A DNA stretch of 64,000 bases from assembly GCA_019347575.1 (NCBI GenBank), contig JAHWKY010000004.1, forward strand, positions 1 to 64,000. Reading direction: 5' to 3'. The position numbers and the translations under genes were made by a program. Below are positions 17,115 through 25,684 of this stretch, one piece after another; the first letter of the stretch is position 1, and the number at the start of each line of letters is the position of its first letter. A model generated the notes under the pieces. It worked only from the letters and a program-made list of their open reading frames with translations. It ran no database searches and had not been told where the DNA came from. The stretch comes from Actinomycetota bacterium (lineage in GTDB: Bacteria; Actinomycetota; Nitriliruptoria; Nitriliruptorales; Nitriliruptoraceae).

Positions 17115-18220
17115 CCAACGACCTGCCGCCCCGGTCGGGCGGGATCGAGCAGTTCGTGCACAACCTGCTCGTCCGCGTCCACGCCGCGACCACGGTCGTG
17201 CTCGGTCCTGCCCACGGCGATGCGCGCGCTCACGATGCCGATGTCCCGTACCGGGTCGAACGCGCGGATGGGCCAGTGCGGCCAACGCGGGCCATCCGCG
17301 CCGACGTCGAGAGGTTGGTCGAGGACCACGATCCGGTCGTCGTGGTGCTCGGGGCGTCCTGGCCGCTGGGCGAACTCGCACCCTGGCTGCGGGATGGGCT
17401 CGGCCTCCCCGTCGTCGGTCTCACCCACGGGCTCGAAGCGGGTCTGTGCCGGATCGGGCTGGGCGCGCTCGTGCGGCGAGCGACCCGCAGCCTCGCCGCT
17501 GCGACGACCATCAGCGATTTCGCACAGGATGCGATGGGCGACCGTCTCGCTGCGCAGCGCATCCGTCGCATCCCCCCTGGTGTTGATCCCGACGTCTTCG
17601 CACCGGCGCGGCCGGGTGCCCTGGCGATGCGCACGCGTTGGGGTGTCCCCGATGACGCCCCGCTCGTCGGCTGCATCTCGCGACTCGTCCGCCGGAAGGG
17701 CCAGGACACCTTGCTGAGGGCCTGGCCGGCAGTGCACAACGCTCATCCCGGCGCGTGGCTCACCGTCGTCGGCACGGGGCCACTGGAGGGGACGCTGCGT
17801 GACGCGGCGCGGGATCTGCCGAACGTGGTCGTCACGGGCGAGGTCTCGTGGGCCGAGCTCGCGGACGCCCACGCCGCGTTGGAAGTGTTCGCGATGCCGT
17901 GCCGGACACGGCTGCTCGGAACCGACGTCGAGGGACTCGGCATCGTCTATCTCGAGGCCCAGGCTTGTGGTGTCCCCGTGGTCGCGGGGCGCTCGGGAGG
18001 CGCTCCCGAGGCCGTGCGCGATGGTGAGACGGGCCTGGTCGTCGACGGACGCGACGAGACGGAGGTCGCGGCCGCCGTGACCCGGCTGCTCAGCGACCGG
18101 GACCTGCGCGAGGACCTGGGGCGCGCCGGTCGTGAGTGGGTGCTGCAGAGGTGGACCTGGGACGTTATCGCTGAGCGCTTCGAGGGGCTCCTGGACGAGG
18201 TCGCGGCGGCGAAGCCGTAG
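17096..18220 (+). CDS. GT4-family glycosyltransferase, PimB-like
   Basis: 374 aa GT-B fold enzyme. The N-terminal MRVLWVTNDLPPRSGGIEQF is characteristic of phosphatidylinositol mannosyltransferases and their relatives. The C-terminal nucleotide-sugar region has VGCISRLVRRKGQD, VVGTGPLEGTL and the E-x7-E motif (YLEAQACGVPVVAG..GGAPE). GDP-mannose transfer to a lipid acceptor on the inner face of the membrane is likely, but acceptor specificity cannot be read from sequence. Confidence 0.85.
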   Translation: MRVLWVTNDLPPRSGGIEQFVHNLLVRVHAATTVVLGPAHGDARAHDADVPYRVERADGPVRPTRAIRADVERLVEDHDPVVVVLGASWPLGELAPWLRDGLGLPVVGLTHGLEAGLCRIGLGALVRRATRSLAAATTISDFAQDAMGDRLAAQRIRRIPPGVDPDVFAPARPGALAMRTRWGVPDDAPLVGCISRLVRRKGQDTLLRAWPAVHNAHPGAWLTVVGTGPLEGTLRDAARDLPNVVVTGEVSWAELADAHAALEVFAMPCRTRLLGTDVEGLGIVYLEAQACGVPVVAGRSGGAPEAVRDGETGLVVDGRDETEVAAAVTRLLSDRDLREDLGRAGREWVLQRWTWDVIAERFEGLLDEVAAAKP

Positions 18221-18306
18221 GTCCGGTCGGGCGATCGTCCACCCCGCCGGTACCTTGCCGCCTGCCGTCGCCCCACATCCCTCCTGGAGATCCTCTCGTC
18301 GACGCC

Positions 18307-19275
18307 GTGACCACCCGGGACGACACCGCCGACACCGAGCCCCGGCCGCCGCTCGGTATCGCCGGGCAGCTGGTGCGCGGCTTCGCCATGGGCAGCGCCG
18401 ATCTCGTGCCGGGCGTGTCGGGCGGGACGGTCGCACTGGTGCTCGGCATCTACGAACGCCTCGTCGACACCGTCCGCGACGGCGCGGTGATGCTCGGGAC
18501 GCTGCTGCGTGGTCAGGTCCGCGAGGGTGTCGCGCGGTTCCGCGCCATCGACTGGCGCTTCCTGCTGCCACTGCTCGGTGGGATCCTCGCCGCCATCGTG
18601 ACGCTTGCTGGCCTGCTCGGGACGCTGCTCGACGAGCACCCCGTAGCCATGTCGGGGTTCTTCGCCGGCCTCGTGGCAGGATCGATCGTGGTCACGTTGC
18701 CGGACGTGCGCCGTTGGGACGCGACGCGCGGAGCCGTCCTCGTCGGTGTGGCTGTGCTCACGTTCTTCGTGCTGGGTCTGCGCGGTTCATCGCACGACGA
18801 GGCCGCCGTGGTCGCCCTCGTGGGCGCCGGTGCGGTGGCCATCTGCGCCATGATCCTGCCTGGGATCTCGGGCAGTTTCATCCTGCTGATGATCGGGCTC
18901 TACGACCACGTCCTCGACCTGGTCCACGAACGTCGGGTGCTCGACCTCGCCGCAGTGGCGCTCGGGGCGGTCACCGGACTCGCGCTGTTCTCGACCGGCT
19001 TGTCGTGGCTCATCGACAACCACCGTGACACGGTGATCGCCGCTCTCATCGGCCTCATGGCCGGGTCGCTGCGGGTCCTCTGGCCGTGGCCAGCGACCTC
19101 CGGGGTCGGCGACACCCGCATCGAGGCTCCTGGCGACGCGATCGTGGCCGCGACGTTGCTCGCGCTCGGGGCGTTCGTCGTCGTTCTCGCCGTCGGCCGG
19201 TGGGGCCGCGTGCGGACGCCTCCTACGGGCGAGCACCCTCTGGGCGCGGATCGAGGCGTCCCGCTCAGTGGCTAG
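18307..19275 (+). CDS. DUF368 polyprenyl-phosphate transporter
   Basis: 322-aa polytopic membrane protein with the duplicated family motif: ADLVPGVSGGT early and MILPGISGSF in the second half. DUF368 proteins (PopT) have been implicated in recycling undecaprenyl phosphate across the membrane for cell-wall synthesis. The GT4 gene upstream works in lipid-linked sugar chemistry, so the pairing is sensible. Start GTG 18307. Confidence 0.88.
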   Translation: MTTRDDTADTEPRPPLGIAGQLVRGFAMGSADLVPGVSGGTVALVLGIYERLVDTVRDGAVMLGTLLRGQVREGVARFRAIDWRFLLPLLGGILAAIVTLAGLLGTLLDEHPVAMSGFFAGLVAGSIVVTLPDVRRWDATRGAVLVGVAVLTFFVLGLRGSSHDEAAVVALVGAGAVAICAMILPGISGSFILLMIGLYDHVLDLVHERRVLDLAAVALGAVTGLALFSTGLSWLIDNHRDTVIAALIGLMAGSLRVLWPWPATSGVGDTRIEAPGDAIVAATLLALGAFVVVLAVGRWGRVRTPPTGEHPLGADRGVPLSG

Positions 19276-19305
19276 CCTGCGCCGCGCCGACCGGCAGGAG
19301 CTCGT

Positions 19306-20094
19306 GTGTCGACGATGACCTACCCCGTCATGGACGGTGCCGAGGCGTGGTCCTCGCCTGGCAAGGGCGACACCGCGCAGACCGGCGTGGTCGTGGTCCA
19401 CGGGCTCACCGGCAACCCCCACTCGACCCGACCCATCGGCGAGCTGCTCGCCGACGATGGGTACGCCATCGAGGTCGTCCGCCTACCCGGTCACGGCACG
19501 CACTGGAAGGACATGGCCGCGACGCGCTACCTCGACTGGCGCGGCGAAGCCGAGCGCGTGACCGATGAGCTCAAGGGTCGCTGCGACCGAGTGGTCCTCG
19601 TTGGACTGTCGATGGGTGGGACGATCGCCCTCGACATCGCGTCACGCAAGCCCGAGGGTATCGCTGGTGTCGTGGCGATCAACGCGCAGCTGCTCGACCC
19701 CGATCAGTTCCTCGCCAAGCTGAGCCCCATCCTGCAGCACGTCGTCCCAGCCGTGAAGCGTGACCTGGCGGGCCTGCCTTCCGACGACATCGCCAAGCCG
19801 GGTGGGGACGAGCGCGCGTACGCGATGGTGCCCAGCAAGGCAGCGCGCTCCCTCGTGGTCGAGCTCCCGCGGATCCGGGCGCAGCTCATGGACCTCGAGA
19901 TGCCGATCCTCGTCGCGTACTCGCCCCAGGACCACACGGTCCCAGCGAAGAACTCCCTGGCCATCAAGCGGCTCGCATCGAGGGCCGACGTCACCGAGCT
20001 CGAGCTGGCCCGCAGCTATCACGTCGCCACCCTCGACTGGGACCGCGACCTGTTGGAGCAGGCGATACTCGACTTCGTGAAGCGGGTCTCCTAG
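19306..20094 (+). CDS. Alpha/beta-hydrolase carboxylesterase
   Basis: 262 aa. The nucleophile elbow is GLSMGG (Ser near residue 104), the oxyanion region is VVVHGLTGNP, and the acid and His of the triad are in SPQDHTV and SYHVATLD near the C-terminus. The pattern matches the Est30/monoacylglycerol-lipase-like group. Its substrate is unknown. Start GTG 19306, with ATG 19315 possible. It converges with the minus-strand gene (4-bp overlap). Confidence 0.85.
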   Translation: MSTMTYPVMDGAEAWSSPGKGDTAQTGVVVVHGLTGNPHSTRPIGELLADDGYAIEVVRLPGHGTHWKDMAATRYLDWRGEAERVTDELKGRCDRVVLVGLSMGGTIALDIASRKPEGIAGVVAINAQLLDPDQFLAKLSPILQHVVPAVKRDLAGLPSDDIAKPGGDERAYAMVPSKAARSLVVELPRIRAQLMDLEMPILVAYSPQDHTVPAKNSLAIKRLASRADVTELELARSYHVATLDWDRDLLEQAILDFVKRVS

Positions 20095-20519
20095 GCGGGG
20101 GGTTCCAGGACGAGGTCGGGTGGGGGGTCGGTGGGGATGCGCCAGACGATGAAGGCTTTGTCGAACTCCACGTGGTAGCGGTTCGCGGCCTCGACCATGG
20201 CGTCGAACGCGGTGTTGAACGCCTCGAGGTCGCCGGCCTCGAGGGCCGCGAGGACGGGTCGGCAGTCCGCGTCGATGAACGCCGTGATGGACTCCTGGTA
20301 CTTCGGCCGCACGATCGGCACCGTGCGGAGCACCTTCAAGCCCGAGCGGAACAGGTACCGGGTGAGGTCCCAGTTCCCCGCCTGGGCCGCGTGCCACGAC
20401 CCACCGATCCGCGGCCCGACCTCGGCCATGAGGCGGGCGGTACCCGGCAACGTCATCCCCAGCTCGTCGAGCGTTAGGCTCGACTTGCCGGTCGGGATGC
20501 TGATGTCGTCGGCGGTCAC
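20091..20519 (-). CDS. Conserved-looking protein of unknown function
   Basis: 142 aa, helical and soluble, with no signal peptide. Notable patches are RIGGSWHAAQAGNWDLTRYL and ANRYHVEFDKAFIVWRIP. It lies 59 bp downstream of the caspase-family gene on the same strand and may be co-transcribed. I do not recognise the family; a role with the caspase is only positional inference. Confidence 0.6.
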   Translation of the reverse strand: MTADDISIPTGKSSLTLDELGMTLPGTARLMAEVGPRIGGSWHAAQAGNWDLTRYLFRSGLKVLRTVPIVRPKYQESITAFIDADCRPVLAALEAGDLEAFNTAFDAMVEAANRYHVEFDKAFIVWRIPTDPPPDLVLEPPA

Positions 20520-20578
20520 GGACGCTCCGGTCGGGCGGGGCCCGGAGGCTAGCTGACGTCCGTGTCAGGCTCTGGGTC

Positions 20579-21841
20579 TCAGCGATCGCAGAAGGGGTCG
20601 GGCAGCGTGCAGGGGTTCGGCTGGGGTGATGGACGGGGTCCATCCGGTTCCGGTTCGGGCTCCGAGGAAGGGGGCGGGGGTGGCGGCGGCGGCGGCGGCG
20701 GCGGGGGGATCCTCAGCGACAGCTCGCCAGCGAGGTCGTCCATCACGACGGCGGTCTGAGGACCGTGGGACTGGCGCTCCGTGCGCGTGTGCGCGCGCGG
20801 CCCCGCGTAGTGGAACGCCTCCTCGACCGTGACCTCACCATCGCCGTTGCCATCGCCGTACCCGGCCAATGCCTCGAACAGGTAGTAGCCGTAGACGGTG
20901 TTGCCCGTGGAGGGGTCCTCGTACGATTTCTGGTGCTCCGCGGAGGAGAACGTCAGCAGCCGGCCTGGCTGGCGTAGCCCGGGATCGGCGAACCCCGCGG
21001 CCTCACACGCGACCAGGTTCACCCACAGCGTCCCCGCCCGTACCGCCGCCATCCGGGCGACGAACTCGCTGTCCACCATGCGGTCGTTGTCGGTCGGCCA
21101 CAGCCCCTCGTCGGGGATCTCGCCGTCGCCGTCGACGTCCACACCGTGCCACTGCTTGGTGTGGCCGGCGTAGTGGAACACCGCGACCGAGTCACCGTCG
21201 GTCTTGCGAGCTAGCCACGCGATCCCCTGCTCGAAGTTCTCCCGCGTGGCGACGTGGTCGGTCACGAGCACGATGTGGTCATCGCGCCACCCGAGCGCGA
21301 GCAGGTGGGCGCGCAGATCCTCGGCGTCCTGGCGTGACGTGAGGTTGTCCCGGGTCCGACCCGAGTGCTCGTTGATCCCGATCAGCAACGCCCACCGGGT
21401 GGTCGCGGGATCCGAGAGGTCCTGCACCGCTGCGGCCTGCGCCGGGAAGATCCGCTCGAAGCGCGCCTGTGCGGGGTCCGGCGGCGGGGGTGGTGGCTGC
21501 GCGGCCTGGTCGGGCGCCATGGCAGGCGGCGGGGGAGGCGGACGACGCACGGCCGGCGCGGTCGCGTCGGCGCCGGCGTCGTCAGGTGTCGTGACGCGGA
21601 GGTCACCCGGCTCGGCGGTCTCCGTCGAGTCGGGCGTCTCGGTCGAGGCGTCCGCCCAACGGGGAGCCGCGGTCGGCGGCTCCGGCCAGCGGGAGAGGTC
21701 GTCGGCTGACACCTGGGTGACGGGCGGAGCGGCGGTCGACGCGCCGGACCCATCCTGGTCGGGGCGGTCACGGAGCCGTGCATCGAGCACGCTCAGCTGC
21801 ACGATCAGCAGTAGCGCTGCCAAAGTGGCCAAGGGCCGCAC
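20579..21841 (-). CDS. Membrane-anchored caspase-family (C14-like) protein with EF-hand loop
   Basis: 420 aa. An N-terminal hydrophobic signal/anchor (3-19) is followed by a Thr/Pro-rich low-complexity linker (30-125), then a caspase fold: RWALLIGINEHSG (149-161), catalytic His227 in FHYAGH and Cys279 in VNLVACEAAGF. The loop DGNGDGEVTVEE (330-341) fits a calcium EF-hand consensus, and DVDGDGEI (235-242) is similar. A 13-proline run (379-391) precedes the C-terminus. Start GTG 21841 has a GAGAGGGA site. It is probably an extracytoplasmic cysteine protease, with calcium dependence inferred. Confidence 0.85.
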   Translation of the reverse strand: MRPLATLAALLLIVQLSVLDARLRDRPDQDGSGASTAAPPVTQVSADDLSRWPEPPTAAPRWADASTETPDSTETAEPGDLRVTTPDDAGADATAPAVRRPPPPPPAMAPDQAAQPPPPPPDPAQARFERIFPAQAAAVQDLSDPATTRWALLIGINEHSGRTRDNLTSRQDAEDLRAHLLALGWRDDHIVLVTDHVATRENFEQGIAWLARKTDGDSVAVFHYAGHTKQWHGVDVDGDGEIPDEGLWPTDNDRMVDSEFVARMAAVRAGTLWVNLVACEAAGFADPGLRQPGRLLTFSSAEHQKSYEDPSTGNTVYGYYLFEALAGYGDGNGDGEVTVEEAFHYAGPRAHTRTERQSHGPQTAVVMDDLAGELSLRIPPPPPPPPPPPPPSSEPEPEPDGPRPSPQPNPCTLPDPFCDR

Positions 21842-21911
21842 GTCGCCGTCCCTCTCCCCAGCGGTCTCCCCACCGCCGGTGTCGAACGAGGCTACCGGTA
21901 CGCTCGTGGCG

Positions 21912-22406
21912 ATGGATCCGCACGACACCGCCCACCAGTCCACCGACCCTCCCCGTTCCGACCTGCACCTCGACGACGACGGTTTCGTTCGCGCCCCGGT
22001 ACCGCTGGTGTACCGGCGCATCACCGACATCGCGGCGTGGGAGGAGTGGTGGCCGGGGTTGAAGGTCGAGCCCCGATCAGCCCCAGGGGAGGCCGAGCGG
22101 TTCGACCTCACGCTGCGGCGTCGGACCGCGCTGGGCTCGCTGCGACTCGAGATCCGCCCGCACTCGTGGCAGCACCACGACCGGTTCTCCTTCGAGTACC
22201 GCGGCGCGCTCGTCGGCCACGGTCAGTGGTGGCTCGAAGCCGGCTGGGGCGGCACGGTCGTGCACCACTGGTTCGTCGGGCACAGCGAACGCAGACAGCC
22301 CTTGAAGGTCCTCGCGGCCTACCGCCGCGCGTTGCGCCGTGGCCTGTGGGGGTTCAAGGACCACGTACAGTCGCTCGTGAGGACCGAAGCGGGGCGCCCC
22401 GCGTGA
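21912..22406 (+). CDS. SRPBCC (START-like) family protein
   Basis: 164 aa single-domain protein of the polyketide-cyclase/START-like fold, which forms a hydrophobic ligand cavity. The typical opening VPLVYRRITDIAAWEEWWPG is followed by strands and a long C-terminal helix (RRALRRGLWGFKDHVQSL). Ligand unknown. It is the first gene of a long coupled operon; start ATG 21912, with GTG 21906 possible. It overlaps the next gene by 4 bp. Confidence 0.8.
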   Translation: MDPHDTAHQSTDPPRSDLHLDDDGFVRAPVPLVYRRITDIAAWEEWWPGLKVEPRSAPGEAERFDLTLRRRTALGSLRLEIRPHSWQHHDRFSFEYRGALVGHGQWWLEAGWGGTVVHHWFVGHSERRQPLKVLAAYRRALRRGLWGFKDHVQSLVRTEAGRPA

Positions 22407-23125
22407 GGTGCCCGGCGTGCAACGCCCGCAACCCCGATGGCGCCGAGTGGTGCAGCCAGTGCTTCACCGACCTGCGCACTCCGACTCCGCAGCCCACACC
22501 TCCGCCGCCGGTCGAGGAGCACGATCGCCCCGTGCCCGCCGCGGTCGGCGCCGCGCCGTCCGTGCGGTCCGAAGGCGCCGTCGAGGGCTCGGCCCGGTTC
22601 CGCCGGACGGACCAGGGGATCGACTGGCGCTGCGCTGCCTGCGACACGTGGAACCCGCTGGAGGTGACCAGCTGCACGGTGTGCGGGGCGGCGTTCGCGC
22701 GGACCCTCCGTGCGGACGAGCCGGAGGGACCGCAGCCGGTGGAGCTGTCCGAGGGCGTCGCCCTGGCGGCCTCAGTCGCGCTGCCGGGCCTGGCGCACAT
22801 CCTCGCCAAGCGCACCGCCACCGGCGTCCTCCGCGCGCTGTTCTTCGTCTCGTGGGTGGTAGGGGGCGTGCTGCTGGCGCGCGAAGCGGCCGGCAGCGGC
22901 CAGGCGATCACGGCCAGCCTGCCGCTCTTCCTCGGGGCGCTGATCATCTGGGTCGGTTCGGTCCTCGACGCCCAGGCGATCACCCGGACGGGCGAGGACG
23001 TGGTCCTCGTCCCGAGGGTGTTCATGTGGGTGGTCGTAGGCGTCGTGGGGCTGCTGATGGTGACGTTCCTGGCCACGTCCCTCAGTGTCGGTGGCAGCGA
23101 GACCACCGTCGACGTCCCGGGCTGA
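22403..23125 (+). CDS. Double zinc-ribbon membrane protein
   Basis: 240 aa. Two CxxC zinc knuckle pairs form ribbons (CPACNARNPDGAEWCSQC near residue 3, and CAACDTWNPLEVTSCTVC near residue 85), separated by a Pro-rich linker. Three or four membrane helices follow (about 118-230). Function unknown. Start GTG 22403 overlaps the SRPBCC stop. Other zinc-ribbon/membrane fusions occur in this window. Confidence 0.75.
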   Translation: MRCPACNARNPDGAEWCSQCFTDLRTPTPQPTPPPPVEEHDRPVPAAVGAAPSVRSEGAVEGSARFRRTDQGIDWRCAACDTWNPLEVTSCTVCGAAFARTLRADEPEGPQPVELSEGVALAASVALPGLAHILAKRTATGVLRALFFVSWVVGGVLLAREAAGSGQAITASLPLFLGALIIWVGSVLDAQAITRTGEDVVLVPRVFMWVVVGVVGLLMVTFLATSLSVGGSETTVDVPG

Positions 23126-23211
23126 CCCGCCCCCCGCTTCCCGTGTCCGACGGGCCTCCGCTAGCCTCGCGTGTCTCACGTCCGACCTCCCGACCGGCAG
23201 GGTCCACCCTC

Positions 23212-24396
23212 TTGCGTATCCAGCTGTTCACGGGCAAGGGCGGCGTCGGCAAGACCAGCGTCGCAGCGGCGACCGCGGTCCGCGCGGCCGATCGTGGACT
23301 GCGCACGCTCGTGACCTCGACCGATCCCGCGCACTCGCTCGCTGATGCCTTCGATGTTGTGCTCGGCGACCGTCCGACCCCGGTCGCGACCCGCCTCGAT
23401 GCACAGCAGATCGACGCCCAGACCCGGCTCGAGCAGCACTGGCGTGACGTGCGCGACTACCTCGTCGAGCTGCTCTCCTGGGGTGGCATCGGCGACGTGC
23501 AGGCCGAGGAGCTGGTCCTGCTGCCCGGTCTGGACGAGATCTTCAGCCTCATCGACCTCCGGCGCCACGCCGAGTCGGGGGACTACGACCTCGTCGTGGT
23601 CGACTGCGCCCCGACCGCCGAGACGCTCCGTCTGCTCGCTCTCCCCGACGCTCTGCGCTGGTACGTCGACCGGATGCTGCAGCCCAGCCGGCGCCTGGCG
23701 CGGGCCGTCAGGCCGCTCGCGTCGCGCGTCACCGCGATGCCCCTGCCGGAGGACGGCGTCTTCAGCGTGGCCGAGCGGGTCCACGAGGATCTCGCCGACG
23801 TGCACGCGCTGCTGCAGGACAGCACGGTCGCCACGGTGCGGCTGGTCGTGAACGCCGAGCGGATGGTCATCGCCGAAGCCCTCCGCACCGCCACCTCGCT
23901 GTCGTTGTTCGGCTACGCGACCGACGCGGTCGTGGTGAACCGTCTCTTCCCCGACGACGTGACCGACCCCTACCTGCAGCGCTGGAAGGACGTCCAGGCG
24001 GAGCACCTCACCACCGTCCGGAGCTCGTTCGAGCCGACGCCGGTCCTCACCGCGCCCCTGTTCGCGGACGAACTCATCGGTGTCGGTGCCCTGCGAGCTC
24101 TCGGCGACGCGGTGTACGGGGACCGCGACGAGGCCTCGATCCTGCAGCGGTCGAATCCGATGGAGCTCGAACGCCGCGACGGTGGGTACCTGCTGCGCCT
24201 GCGGTTGCCCTTCGCGGGGCGGGAGGACGTGGACCTCTACCGCCGCGGCCACGACCTGTACGTCAAGGTCGCGGGTTCGAAGCGCACCGTGCCCCTGCCC
24301 AGCACCCTCCACCGTTGCGAGGTGAGCGGGGCCCGCCTCACCGACGGCGTCCTCGAGGTCCGCTTCGCCGTGCCGGCTACCACGGTGTCGTCGTGA
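23212..24396 (+). CDS. ArsA/Get3-family ATPase
   Basis: 394 aa. The deviant Walker A is FTGKGGVGKTSVAAATA (about 6-22), switch I is TSTDPAHSLADAF, and VVVDCAPTAETLRLL matches the A-loop of ArsA/GET3 ATPases. A C-terminal small beta-domain (YLLRLRLPFAGREDVDLYRR) resembles the Hsp20-like extension of actinobacterial ArsA proteins. No arsenic gene is adjacent, so an arsenite pump role is unlikely; membrane-protein targeting or an unknown cargo is more plausible. The start is TTG 23212. Confidence 0.88.
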   Translation: MRIQLFTGKGGVGKTSVAAATAVRAADRGLRTLVTSTDPAHSLADAFDVVLGDRPTPVATRLDAQQIDAQTRLEQHWRDVRDYLVELLSWGGIGDVQAEELVLLPGLDEIFSLIDLRRHAESGDYDLVVVDCAPTAETLRLLALPDALRWYVDRMLQPSRRLARAVRPLASRVTAMPLPEDGVFSVAERVHEDLADVHALLQDSTVATVRLVVNAERMVIAEALRTATSLSLFGYATDAVVVNRLFPDDVTDPYLQRWKDVQAEHLTTVRSSFEPTPVLTAPLFADELIGVGALRALGDAVYGDRDEASILQRSNPMELERRDGGYLLRLRLPFAGREDVDLYRRGHDLYVKVAGSKRTVPLPSTLHRCEVSGARLTDGVLEVRFAVPATTVSS

Positions 24397-24752
24397 GCTC
24401 CGCCTCCGCTCCGGACGGTGGGCCCCGCCGACCCTGGTGGGCGAGCCCGCCGGCCGGCGCGAGCGACGGGGCCGCAGCGTCTGGCGATCGACCACACGCG
24501 CCCGACACCGCGTCTCAGGACGGCGACCACGGTGGTGGCGACGCGCACGAACATGTGCACGTCGATGCGTGCCAGGTCTGCCCCGTCTGCTCGTTCCTGC
24601 GGGTCGCCGGTGAGGTCAGGCCCGATCTCGTGCACCACCTGGCCGAGGCTGCCCGGCAGGTGACGTTGGCGGCGAAGGCGGTCCTCGATGCGCAGGCACG
24701 AGGCTGGGACCGTCACACCGGGCTGCAGCACGTCCCGCTCGACGAGGAGTGA
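24393..24752 (+). CDS. Small conserved protein between ArsA ATPase and ROK kinase
   Basis: 119 aa. The first 55 residues are disordered (Ala/Gly/Pro/His). The C-terminal part has CQVCPVCSFLRVAGEVRPD and an amphipathic helix. A small gene of this kind sits beside ROK glucokinase in other actinobacteria (as I recall, DUF5304). It is coupled on both sides by GTGA overlaps. Metal binding through the CxxC pair is possible. Confidence 0.6.
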   Translation: MSSASAPDGGPRRPWWASPPAGASDGAAASGDRPHAPDTASQDGDHGGGDAHEHVHVDACQVCPVCSFLRVAGEVRPDLVHHLAEAARQVTLAAKAVLDAQARGWDRHTGLQHVPLDEE

Positions 24753-25684
24753 ACGCCACGCCGATCCAGGCCGTCGGCATCGACGTCGGCGGTACCAAGC
24801 TGGTCGCGGCGGCGATCGCCCACGACGGCAGCATCGTCGAGCGAGCACGGCGCGTCAGCCCGGCGGGTGATGCCGAGGCGCTCCTCGATCTGATCGCTGC
24901 GCTCGCCGAGGAGCTCGGTCCGGGGGCGCCGGTGGGGATCGGCGTGGCGGGCATCGTGGACCGCGGGGGAGTGCTCGTCTACGCGCCCAACCTCGATCTG
25001 GTCGATCTGCCGATGGGGCCGGCGCTCGAGGAGCGATTGGGCCGCCGGCCCGTGGTCCTGAACGACGCCAGCGCCGCCGTCGTCGCCGAGAGTCGGCTCG
25101 GCGCGGCGGCGGGGTCGCGCGACGTGGTGCTGCTCACGCTCGGCACCGGCGTCGGGGGCGGACTGGTCGTGGATGGCTCGGTCGTCGAGGGGGCGAACGG
25201 CTTCGCGACCGAACTCGGACACCTCATCGTGCACGAAGGTGGTCGGCGCTGTCCCTGTGGGAACCTCGGTTGCCTCGAGGCCTACGCATCGGGCACGGCG
25301 ATCGGAGTGCTGGGTCGCGAACGCGTCGAGTCTGGCGTCTCGACGACGCTCGCGGATGTCGACCCCATCGACGGCAAGGCCGTCAGCGCTGCGGCCCAGG
25401 CTGGCGATCAGGTGGCCCGCGACGTGCTGACCGAGATGGGGCACTGGCTGGGTGTGGGCCTCGCCGGCCTCGTGAACGCCCTCGACCCCGAGGTCGTCGT
25501 CATCGGGGGAGGGGCCGCCTCCCACACCGCCGGATACGTGCTGCCGGCGGCAACGGCGTCGATGTCCGCACGCGTGATCGGCACGCCCCGGCGCAAGCCG
25601 CCTTCGATCGTCCTGGCGCAGCTCGGTGACGACGCGGGCATGCTCGGCGCGGCGCTCGTGGCCGTCGAGCGGGAGGGCCCGTGA
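24749..25684 (+). CDS. ROK-family sugar kinase (glucokinase-like)
   Basis: 311 aa. The ATP-binding GIDVGGTKLVAA is at the N-terminus, the catalytic Asp is in LNDASAAVVAE, and the ROK signature ATELGHLIVHEGG precedes the zinc motif CPCGNLGCLEAYASG. Actinobacterial glucokinases of this type phosphorylate glucose to glucose-6-phosphate and take part in carbon-catabolite control. Start GTG 24749 overlaps the upstream gene by 4 bp. Sugar specificity is inferred from the family. Confidence 0.88.
   Translation: MNATPIQAVGIDVGGTKLVAAAIAHDGSIVERARRVSPAGDAEALLDLIAALAEELGPGAPVGIGVAGIVDRGGVLVYAPNLDLVDLPMGPALEERLGRRPVVLNDASAAVVAESRLGAAAGSRDVVLLTLGTGVGGGLVVDGSVVEGANGFATELGHLIVHEGGRRCPCGNLGCLEAYASGTAIGVLGRERVESGVSTTLADVDPIDGKAVSAAAQAGDQVARDVLTEMGHWLGVGLAGLVNALDPEVVVIGGGAASHTAGYVLPAATASMSARVIGTPRRKPPSIVLAQLGDDAGMLGAALVAVEREGP

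Noticed and set aside
20091-21841. Caspase gene as part of an antiphage system
   Set aside because: No CHAT-TPR partner, gasdermin, Craspase component or other defence gene is adjacent, and the protein appears to be exported.
23212-24396. ArsA-family gene as an arsenic resistance determinant
   Set aside because: Single ATPase domain, no arsB, arsR, arsC or arsD neighbour, and an operon context unrelated to metalloids.
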